In this document: positions 1 to 5,176 of the stretch, piece after piece
Layout: the number at the start of each line of letters is the position of its first letter
Position numbering within the stretch: the first letter of the stretch is position 1
Notes under the pieces: generated by a model
The model's database searches: none
What the model was told of the DNA's origin: nothing
Seen by the model: only the letters and a program-made list of their open reading frames with translations
Source of the DNA: Actinomycetota bacterium
Lineage (GTDB): Bacteria; Actinomycetota; Humimicrobiia; Humimicrobiales; Humimicrobiaceae
DNA: 5,176 nt
Reading direction: 5' to 3'
Assembly (NCBI GenBank): GCA_028718045.1
Contig: JAQUMQ010000124.1
Coordinates: 1 to 5,176, forward strand
Made by a program: the position numbers and the translations under genes

Positions 1-940
1 CATCGTAGCGTATCCTTATATCCTCGTTACCGGATTTTGCATATTCAGTGAATATAACAGAGTAGTCGTACTCTATTCTGCGGCTGTCCGTTCCTTTTAA
101 GAAGAAATATCCATGGTTGTCATTCTTTAAAGGATTTTTGACAGCGGTCTGTACATGGAGCATTTCGTCAACATATCCTATACCTGTTATTTCGATACCT
201 TCAACGGGAGAATTAAGTGTGAAAGATGGCACAAGTACAGTGGCACCTTTGTCAAATAGTTGATATTTTTCATAGTTTGCTCCGCTCACGCCGTTTATCG
301 AAACAGTTTTTGTTTTGTGGTTGCTTTTGACCGCACTTAAATCCATATTCAGTGGAACATTTTCATACTCATGTTTGTCGCTTATGAAGCTACGAACCGA
401 AAAGGTTAGTTTATCATCTTTTATTTTATGGTTGCCCCATTCAGTGATGGCAATGAGGAAGGTAGCCGTTTTTGTCGTATCGTCGTAGTCTACTTTCTTA
501 CAATGTGCCGAACTATCAAACGGGCGGTGAATGGAATAGCTGTCATATAAATCGGTCGTTTCGTCAACGCGGTTGCCGGTAAGATCCTGCAAGGCAACAT
601 ATATCTCTGCCGTGTTATCATGAATATAGGTTGATAGAACTTCCATCTTGATCCCGTTATCCTCGCAAGATTCTCGCACGGGTATAAAGAACTGTGCCGT
701 TATCGGTGACACCGAATACATAAGCTCATAGATAGCCGGTACATTAGCCACAAGTACGGGAATTGCAGCAAAGATGCAAATCAATAACATCGCGGTAATA
801 ACAAGCGGTTTTCGTAAAAATATCTTTATCCTTGATCCAGTGATTTTTGTTTTATTTTTTATAAGTTTTATAGTATTGTCTATCAGAATTTGATCTGGAA
901 CAAGCTGTTCGTTCATACTCTTGTAGTTTTTTTCAAACAT
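1..940 (-). CDS. DUF4179-like membrane protein, putative anti-sigma factor (partial, C-terminus beyond window)
   Basis: Open for 313 codons from ATG at 940-938 to the left edge without a stop, so the C-terminus is missing. Residues 1-43 are a charged cytoplasmic-type segment containing MNEQLVPDQ. Residues 46-66 form one hydrophobic membrane helix (KPLVITAMLLICIFAAIPVL). The rest looks extracellular: a segment around 75-90 (YSVSPITAQFF) leads into a beta-rich region with phrases such as STYIHDNTAEIYVALQDLTG (103-122). This layout of short N-terminal tail, single helix and large outer domain is known from Firmicutes DUF4179 proteins encoded directly after sigma-factor genes and presumed to act as membrane anti-sigma regulators. 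The start is well supported: AAGGAG lies 7 nt upstream and the ATG shares one base with the stop codon of a sigma-like fragment. Family membership is judged by eye; the anti-sigma role is inferred from layout and position. Confidence 0.7.
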   Translation of the reverse strand, partial: MFEKNYKSMNEQLVPDQILIDNTIKLIKNKTKITGSRIKIFLRKPLVITAMLLICIFAAIPVLVANVPAIYELMYSVSPITAQFFIPVRESCEDNGIKMEVLSTYIHDNTAEIYVALQDLTGNRVDETTDLYDSYSIHRPFDSSAHCKKVDYDDTTKTATFLIAITEWGNHKIKDDKLTFSVRSFISDKHEYENVPLNMDLSAVKSNHKTKTVSINGVSGANYEKYQLFDKGATVLVPSFTLNSPVEGIEITGIGYVDEMLHVQTAVKNPLKNDNHGYFFLKGTDSRRIEYDYSVIFTEYAKSGNEDIRIRYD

Positions 941-999
941 TAAAATTCTCCTTCCAGAATTTTATGAAGCTGAGCTCTTGCTCTTGTAAGTTGCGTATG
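940..999 (-). pseudogene. 3' remnant of an RNA polymerase sigma-factor gene (region 4 tail)
   Basis: In the frame ending at the TAA of 942-940 the minus strand reads HTQLTRARAQLHKILEGEF, then stop. TQLTRARAQL followed by a short charged tail is the usual end of sigma-70/ECF region 4, where the recognition helix carries a T-x-L-x-RAR pattern. The frame is closed upstream by TAG at 1002-1000, and 10 nt further on lies the sirtuin stop codon, so regions 1-3 and most of region 4 are gone. The TAA overlaps the ATG of the DUF4179-like gene as TAATG, the standard coupling of a sigma gene to its membrane regulator. The reading rests on only 19 codons plus context. Chance resemblance is possible, but the exact stop/start overlap with the expected partner makes it unlikely. 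Confidence 0.55.
948..953 (-). promoter_or_regulatory. Ribosome binding site of the DUF4179-like gene
   Basis: AAGGAG on the minus strand, 7 nt before the ATG at 940. It lies inside the sigma-like coding remnant, as expected where a downstream gene is translationally coupled to the gene before it. It fixes the start of the DUF4179-like protein. Confidence 0.8.
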
Positions 1000-1012
1000 C
1001 TACACACCGATA

Positions 1013-1765
1013 TCATTTGTTTTTTTTAATCAAATCATAAATTGCGGAAAGCGCAGTGCTTGCATTTTCATTTAAAACAACCAAGGCTTTATCATCGAAA
1101 TATGTTTTATCCTTGTTTATTATTATGAATTTTTTTGCAAGCGAGGGTAGAGTGTTTACGGGCCCTACTTCAAGACTTGAACCTACGACAATCAAAAGGT
1201 CAGAGTCAAGTACTTCTTTGCTTGCTTCGAAGAATTCTTCTTTTAATTCGTCTCCAAACAAAATCACGCTTGTTCTCAATACATTCCCGCATTTCGGACA
1301 TAAAGGAGGGATCTGTCTTTTTAATATTTTTCTGTAAAGCAAGAAAAAGCTATATTCGTTTTTGCAGAAAACACAATAAGATTTTCTTAAGCTTCCATGT
1401 ACCTCATATACATTTTTGCTGCCAGCCAGCTTGTGCAAACCGTCGATATTTTGCGTTATGACTGAATTTATCATATTTTCTTTTTCCATCTGGGATAAAA
1501 TATAATGAGCTTTGTTTGGTTTTACTTTAGAATTTTTTTTAAGAAGAGTAAACATTTCGAGTGCAAGTTCGTAAAATTTTTCAGGATTTTTGTATAAAAA
1601 ATCTCTGGAAAGAAAATTAGAATCAAACCTGTTCCACAAGCCATCTTTTTTACTTCTAAAGTCAGGAATTCCGCTTTCCGTGGATATCCCCGCACCGGTC
1701 AGTAGCGCGATTTTCCTACTGTTTAGCATGGCATGTGCTATGGTTATTATTTTTTTGTCTATCAT
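1013..1765 (-). CDS. NAD-dependent protein deacylase, Sir2 family (class U-like sirtuin)
   Basis: A 250-residue protein of typical bacterial sirtuin length. It removes acyl groups from protein lysines in the cytoplasm, consuming NAD+ and yielding nicotinamide and O-acyl-ADP-ribose. All family motifs are present: GAGIS (24-28) and DFR (35-37) for NAD binding, QNID (105-108) in the nicotinamide pocket, catalytic His123 in VHG, a zinc module of Cys131/Cys134 and Cys156/Cys159, FGD (170-172), GSSLEV (195-200), and IINKD (215-219) contacting the adenosine. The arrangement resembles the Thermotoga Sir2 type, so deacetylation is likely, but acyl preference cannot be read from this. ATG at 1765 is the only sensible start; the preceding ribosome site is weak (AAAAGATGAA). 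The gene stands alone, 310 nt after the transporter operon, and looks more A+T-rich than its flanks. It ends only 10-13 nt before the sigma remnant. Target proteins are unknown. Confidence 0.95.
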   Translation of the reverse strand: MIDKKIITIAHAMLNSRKIALLTGAGISTESGIPDFRSKKDGLWNRFDSNFLSRDFLYKNPEKFYELALEMFTLLKKNSKVKPNKAHYILSQMEKENMINSVITQNIDGLHKLAGSKNVYEVHGSLRKSYCVFCKNEYSFFLLYRKILKRQIPPLCPKCGNVLRTSVILFGDELKEEFFEASKEVLDSDLLIVVGSSLEVGPVNTLPSLAKKFIIINKDKTYFDDKALVVLNENASTALSAIYDLIKKNK

Positions 1766-2075
1766 TTCATCTTTTCATATATCACATATATTTATTATTT
1801 TCCAGTTTTTGATTTGTTTTAGCGTATCAAACAAAGATATTTATGGTTTTTATCATGGTCTTATAAAAATTTTGATCCAAAAAAGTTAGATTTTAAAATT
1901 GTCATTTGAAATATAAATCGCTGCAGACTTTAAGTGTTTATATTTTTATCAACCGATTGTCAGATAAGTAGCATACGGGCAACCAAGAGATTCATGCAGT
2001 GTCTTACCATACAGATAATTATACAATTATTATTATATATCGTCTAAATATGTCGTTTGTTGTATCGGTTTGGTA
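1766..2075. other. A+T-rich intergenic spacer between ABC operon and sirtuin gene
   Basis: No convincing gene on either strand. It must hold the end of the transporter transcript and probably the sirtuin promoter, but neither is clear. No G+C-rich hairpin with a T-run follows the ATPase stop. The best stem there is six A/T pairs around 2017-2032. A poor minus-strand promoter candidate is TTGGAT (1880-1875), a 17-nt gap and CATGAT (1857-1852). An inverted repeat, TTTGTTT/AAACAAA, lies at 1813-1835. Minus-strand 1949-2026 reads as a protein-like 25-codon tail ending at TGA, treated as a separate finding. Confidence 0.6.
1813..1835. repeat. Short inverted repeat upstream of sirtuin gene
   Basis: A perfect 7-bp inverted repeat (TTTGTTT and AAACAAA) with a 9-nt centre, 48 nt before the sirtuin ATG. 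It could be an operator half-site pair for a dimeric regulator. In DNA this A+T-rich such repeats also arise by chance, and no known operator is recognised. Confidence 0.25.
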
Positions 2076-2858
2076 TTATAATATGGAAACCGGCAAAACG
2101 CACGTATGTTTGAAAGGTCCAAATACCAGATTTTGGATTTTTACATTTACGCCGAATGCATATTTCAAATGAGCTTCAGTTACTACCAACCGAGTACTTC
2201 CGCAGATGCTTGTTCCGTCTCCCTTAAGTAAAAGTGCTTTATCCGAAATACCGATGGCATGTTCGGGATAATGCGTGTTGATTATCGAAGATATCCCTTG
2301 CTCGCGAAGTTCCTTTATAGTATTGAGTATAATAAGTTGATTTCGAAAATCAAGATTTGATTCAGGCTCATCAAGAATCAATAAAGATGGTTTTGTGGCA
2401 AGAGCGCGCGCAATCAATACCATTTGAAGTTCACCGCCGCTGATACAACTGCAAAGTTTGTCTTTAAGATGCAGCACACCTAGAGTTTTCAGACATTCAT
2501 GTGCAATATACCTATCATTCTTGTTTGGCATTTCGGTCATTTTTAAATGCGAACTTCTCCCCAAAAGAACCATTTCTTCAACCGTATATGCAAATGTATA
2601 TAATTTTGCTTGCGGCACATATCCGATTTTCTGCCATATTTCGTTTTTCTTTAATGATTTCAAAGGTTTACCGTAAAGTAGCGTTTCGCCAGATGTCCAT
2701 TTTAGCAAACCTAACATACATTTCACAAGAGTCGTTTTTCCAACTCCGTTAGGTCCGAGAATGGATAATATGGCTCTTGTGCCGAGTTTTAAATTGATAT
2801 CAGATAAAATTGTTTTATTTTTTTCGTAGCCGAAAGAACCATTTTTGATCTCAAACAT
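2076..2858 (-). CDS. ABC transporter ATP-binding protein, iron-siderophore/cobalamin (FepC/BtuD-like) type
   Basis: The cytoplasmic ATPase that powers the importer encoded just upstream; two copies would pair with two permease subunits. Counting from ATG at 2858 it has 260 residues, normal for FepC-type subunits. Visible motifs are Walker A GPNGVGKTT (35-43), Q-loop YVPQ (80-83), signature SGGEL (140-144), Walker B LLILDE (159-164), D-loop SNLD (167-170) and the switch histidine in NTHYPEH (His196). After the nucleotide-binding core, the tail EAHLKYAFGVNV is typical of this subfamily. The start is ambiguous: AGGAGG lies 12 nt before this ATG but only 9 nt before an in-frame TTG at 2861, which would add one Met and give a 4-nt overlap with the permease. 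With ATG the overlap is a TGATG junction. Either way it is translationally coupled. It is the last gene of the operon. Confidence 0.93.
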   Translation of the reverse strand: MFEIKNGSFGYEKNKTILSDINLKLGTRAILSILGPNGVGKTTLVKCMLGLLKWTSGETLLYGKPLKSLKKNEIWQKIGYVPQAKLYTFAYTVEEMVLLGRSSHLKMTEMPNKNDRYIAHECLKTLGVLHLKDKLCSCISGGELQMVLIARALATKPSLLILDEPESNLDFRNQLIILNTIKELREQGISSIINTHYPEHAIGISDKALLLKGDGTSICGSTRLVVTEAHLKYAFGVNVKIQNLVFGPFKHTCVLPVSIL

Positions 2859-3904
2859 CAAACAAATATACCTCCTGTTTTGCGTAATAGAATTATAAAA
2901 AAAGGCGCACCGATTATGGCAGTCAAAATAGATACAGGTATCTCAGCTGCCGTTATACTTCTTGCCGCAGTATCGATTATCAGCATAAAGAGTGCTCCCA
3001 GCACGATAGATGCAGGTATAACATGTATGTTGTTGTTGCCAAACATCATTCGTGCTATATGAGGTATTAAAAGCCCGACCCACCCTATCAATCCGCACAT
3101 GGAGACCACAGCTGCAGTAATCATTGTAGATCCGATTATTATTAAAGCACGCACCAGTTGTACGTTCACGCCCAATGCTCTGGCTTCGTCTTCATGTAAC
3201 GACATGACATTAAGCCTCCATCGTAATATGTATATCAAAAAGATTCCGATAATTATAAACGGAGATCCCAAAATAAGTGTTTTGAAATTAGTACCGGAAA
3301 GGCTTCCCATAAGCCAGAATGTAATTGAGGGAAGTACATTCTGCGGATCTGCCACATATTTTATCACGGAGACGAGGGCGGAAAAGAGAGCGCTTACCAC
3401 CATGCCGGCAAGTATTATCATAATTATCGAAGATTGACCTCTGAATTTGCTTATAGAATAAACTATTATTACCGCCACTACTCCGAAAACAACAGCCAGA
3501 ACCTGAATAAATATCATATTAAGACCAAGCAGTATGCCGAGAGCTGCTCCAAAAGATGCGCCTGTTGCAACACCTAATGTATCCGGAGTTGCAAGAGGGT
3601 TGCTGAGCAATCCTTGAAAAGCAGCTCCCGCAACGCTGAGTCCAGCGCCGGATATCAGGGCAAGCAATATGCGGGGGATGCGGATGTTACACAAAACGGT
3701 GCGCATGGTTTCGCTGATTTCGGTATCCGGAGAAGTTCTTGCAAAGATGATTTTTATAATTTGATGAAAATTCAAAGAATAACGTCCGATTCCAAGCGAT
3801 AAAATGCCAAATATTGCTATTATGCAAGTCAAAGTAATAATAAAAAAAGGAAATCTTTTTTTTAAATTAATTGGCGGTATGCTTTTTGGCGTATTTTTCT
3901 TCAT
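2858..3904 (-). CDS. FecCD-family ABC transporter permease (iron-siderophore/cobalamin type)
   Basis: Integral membrane subunit that forms the translocation pore as a homodimer. From ATG at 3904 it has 348 residues, the family norm, with about nine to ten hydrophobic helices visible (roughly 20-39, 79-97, 111-128, 129-149, 159-178, 209-227, 254-272, 296-315, 324-340). FecCD hallmarks in order are SGAGLSVAGAAFQG (85-98) followed by NPLA (102-105), FWLMGSLSG (196-204), the ATPase-coupling stretch EDEARALG (238-245), GLIGWVGLLIPHIAR (271-285), and EIPVSILTAIIGAPFF (321-336). A longer reading from ATG at 3979 would add 25 residues coded inside the end of the binding-protein gene. These extra residues (QAKLPVGSQQNNGND) do not look like a permease N-terminus, so the start 10 nt after that gene's stop is preferred. 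Its ribosome site is poor, so translation probably depends on coupling to the upstream gene. It ends overlapping the ATPase start. Confidence 0.92.
   Translation of the reverse strand: MKKNTPKSIPPINLKKRFPFFIITLTCIIAIFGILSLGIGRYSLNFHQIIKIIFARTSPDTEISETMRTVLCNIRIPRILLALISGAGLSVAGAAFQGLLSNPLATPDTLGVATGASFGAALGILLGLNMIFIQVLAVVFGVVAVIIVYSISKFRGQSSIIMIILAGMVVSALFSALVSVIKYVADPQNVLPSITFWLMGSLSGTNFKTLILGSPFIIIGIFLIYILRWRLNVMSLHEDEARALGVNVQLVRALIIIGSTMITAAVVSMCGLIGWVGLLIPHIARMMFGNNNIHVIPASIVLGALFMLIIDTAARSITAAEIPVSILTAIIGAPFFIILLRKTGGIFV
2871..2876 (-). promoter_or_regulatory. Ribosome binding site of the ATPase gene
   Basis: A consensus AGGAGG inside the last codons of the permease gene. Its spacing is 9 nt to a TTG (2861-2859) and 12 nt to the next codon, ATG (2858-2856), so it supports either start and slightly favours TTG by distance alone. 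Confidence 0.8.
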
Positions 3905-3914
3905 ATCATTACCG

Positions 3915-5156
3915 TTATTTTGTTGCGAACCCACCGGCAGCTTCGCTTGAAGGTGCATACATTGCAGCAATATCTTCATCAGTAAGAGTGACTCCGTATA
4001 TTTTTTGATAATACGATTTTACTTCTTCTTCGATGTCGACATCTTTAAACAGAACGGGATACATTGTTTTTGCGATCCATAACAAAGTCAGAGGTGTGTC
4101 TACGCCGGGTGTATAGGTGCGGTAGCTTCCAAGCGGCATTTTGTAAACCCGTTTTTCCACAACCGCTTTTACGTTGCTCCAATCATCTCCGCCGATTTTA
4201 TTGCCGTATAAATCATCAGGCTGAGTAGGCGTAAAATTGGTAATATAAATAATATCCGGATTCCATTCATATACCTGTTCCATATTTATAATTGCGTTTT
4301 TATTTTCCTCCATGAGATTTTCTGCCACATTGATACCTCCCGCAGCTTCAGCCCAGTATTGGCCAAAAAAATTTTTTCCCGATGTTATCATTGTCGAATC
4401 ATCATACCGAAACAAAAACAGTGCTCTTGTCCTTTCCTCATTTTTTAAATTTTTGGTTTTTTTCTGAATGGCTTCATAAGTTTCTTTGCTGTATCGAGAT
4501 ACAAGTTCGGCTTTATCCTGTTTGGGAAATATCTGGCTGAGAATGGCAATCCATTCATCGTAAGTCCTAATCACATCATAATTCCATTTGGTTGCGGAAA
4601 TGCCCACGGCTGGTATGCCGCTTGTTTTAAGCATTTCCTTTTCCATAGTTTCCATTGCGCTGTAAAATACCACATCCGGATTGAGTTTCATCAGTTCTTC
4701 AATATTCAGATTATTTCCTTCCATATAACCAGTTGAGGCATTTAGTATTTCGGGAAATATTTTGGACAATATACCATTTTTTGCAGCACTCATGGATACG
4801 GGATGAATGCCTATGATTTTTTCCGCAGAACCCAAAAACATTGCCAAAACTGACGGAAAAGGGTAAAAACCTGTAACTGCAATTCGGTTAATTTCTGCAG
4901 GTAAGATAACTTTATCGCCGTTGTGATCAATCACGGTTATTGTCGAGAGGTTTTCTTGCATAGATTTCTCCGTAGTTTCTTTTGCAACAGACATTGTTGT
5001 TGAAGAAGCTTCGGATACCGAAGTAATTTCTTCGGCTTTATGTACCGTGGCGTCCGATGGTGCTGTCGAACAACCGTTAATCGATAATAGCAATACAGAC
5101 AGCATCATCGAAAAGCAAAGCATTATGGTCGGCCATTTTTTTCTTGTTTTTTTCAT
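3915..5156 (-). CDS. ABC transporter substrate-binding lipoprotein (FecB/FepB-like, siderophore- or corrinoid-type)
   Basis: Extracellular receptor of the importer, 413 residues. The N-terminus is a lipoprotein signal: KKTRKK, a hydrophobic core (about 10-25), and lipobox INGC with lipidated Cys29. A Ser/Thr/Glu-rich linker (about 30-70) follows, as in Gram-positive surface lipoproteins. The mature domain opens with TVIDHNGDKVILP (74-86) and then FYPFPSVLAMFLGSAEKIIG (97-116), the pattern of the COG0614 metal-chelate binding family. NIEELMKLNPDVVFY (151-165) is another family mark. The second lobe includes SGKNFFGQYWAEAAGG (259-274) and EWNPDIIYITN (297-307), and the tail SYYQKIYGVTLTDEDI is also typical. 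The ligand cannot be told from sequence; ferric siderophore, heme, cobalamin or another metal complex are possible. The start is firm, with GAAAGGA 7 nt upstream. It is the first visible gene of the operon; any promoter or iron/cobalamin control element lies beyond the right edge. Confidence 0.92.
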   Translation of the reverse strand: MKKTRKKWPTIMLCFSMMLSVLLLSINGCSTAPSDATVHKAEEITSVSEASSTTMSVAKETTEKSMQENLSTITVIDHNGDKVILPAEINRIAVTGFYPFPSVLAMFLGSAEKIIGIHPVSMSAAKNGILSKIFPEILNASTGYMEGNNLNIEELMKLNPDVVFYSAMETMEKEMLKTSGIPAVGISATKWNYDVIRTYDEWIAILSQIFPKQDKAELVSRYSKETYEAIQKKTKNLKNEERTRALFLFRYDDSTMITSGKNFFGQYWAEAAGGINVAENLMEENKNAIINMEQVYEWNPDIIYITNFTPTQPDDLYGNKIGGDDWSNVKAVVEKRVYKMPLGSYRTYTPGVDTPLTLLWIAKTMYPVLFKDVDIEEEVKSYYQKIYGVTLTDEDIAAMYAPSSEAAGGFATK

Positions 5157-5163
5157 AAAATTT

Positions 5164-5170
5164 TCCTTTC
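5164..5170 (-). promoter_or_regulatory. Ribosome binding site of the substrate-binding protein gene
   Basis: GAAAGGA on the minus strand, 7 nt before the ATG at 5156. It confirms the start that places the lipoprotein signal at the N-terminus. Only 20 nt of leader is present, so no promoter can be assessed. Confidence 0.75.
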
Positions 5171-5176
5171 TTTCAC

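Noticed and set aside
933..1016. 27-codon minus-strand frame starting at an ATG overlapping the sirtuin stop
   Set aside because: Its translation (MISVCSIRNL...) matches nothing recognisable and has no ribosome site. The other frame of the same bases carries the sigma-like signal and the meaningful TAATG junction.
1590..1889. 99-codon plus-strand open frame, partly in the spacer
   Set aside because: Most of it is antisense to the sirtuin gene, with a low-complexity hydrophobic translation of A+T-rich DNA and no ribosome site. It is a shadow.
994..1977. Nine-base inverted match TAGCATACG between 1969-1977 and 994-1002, flanking the sirtuin gene
   Set aside because: It was considered as insertion boundary repeats. 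Matches of nine bases are expected many times by chance in a window this size, and the flanking similarity does not extend convincingly.
2017..2032. Possible terminator hairpin after the ATPase gene (ATAATT/AATTAT)
   Set aside because: Only six A/T pairs and no clean T-run, so it is too unstable to call an intrinsic terminator.
1951..2070. Inverted pair AACCGAT (1951-1957) and ATCGGTT (2064-2070)
   Set aside because: Seven bases separated by over 100 nt, with no supporting inner stem. Too weak for an RNA structure or a mobile-element end.
2880..3802. Plus-strand open frames of 60-112 codons opposite the permease gene
   Set aside because: They are antisense shadows of a clear FecCD coding sequence, without ribosome sites or recognisable motifs.

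Overview
The window looks like chromosomal DNA from a low-to-moderate G+C Gram-positive anaerobe of the Clostridia type. The reasons are its A+T-rich composition, a lipoprotein-type solute-binding protein in place of a periplasmic one, a DUF4179-like membrane protein of the kind encoded after sigma-factor genes in Firmicutes, and strong AGGAG-type ribosome binding sites. Every convincing gene lies on the minus strand, so transcription runs from high to low coordinates. The species assignment is inference.

From the right edge, positions 5156 to 2076 hold a compact three-gene ABC importer operon of the iron-siderophore/cobalamin class. Its order is substrate-binding lipoprotein (3915-5156), FecCD-type permease (2858-3904) and FepC-type ATPase (2076-2858). 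The genes are separated by 10 nt or overlap by 1-4 nt. Together they form a complete type II importer: the lipoprotein captures a chelated metal or corrinoid at the cell surface, the permease passes it through the membrane, and the ATPase powers transport. No biosynthetic gene or riboswitch in the window fixes the substrate.

Positions 1766-2075 are an A+T-rich spacer with no convincing gene and no strong terminator. It is followed by a complete class U-like sirtuin gene (1013-1765), an NAD-dependent protein lysine deacylase with all expected catalytic and zinc-binding residues.

After the sirtuin stop codon comes the most informative spot in the window. Positions 940-999 read, in one frame, like the last 19 codons of an RNA polymerase sigma factor (region 4 recognition helix and tail). 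They end in a TAATG overlap with the start of a DUF4179-like membrane protein (1-940, running off the left edge). That is the normal sigma/membrane-regulator gene junction, but the rest of the sigma gene is absent and sirtuin sequence stands in its place. The simplest reading is a rearrangement breakpoint near 1000-1012 that left the putative anti-sigma gene without its partner.

I found no CRISPR array, transposase, tRNA, rRNA or clear riboswitch. Apart from the sigma remnant, the window is ordinary, and I do not see a new multi-gene system in it.
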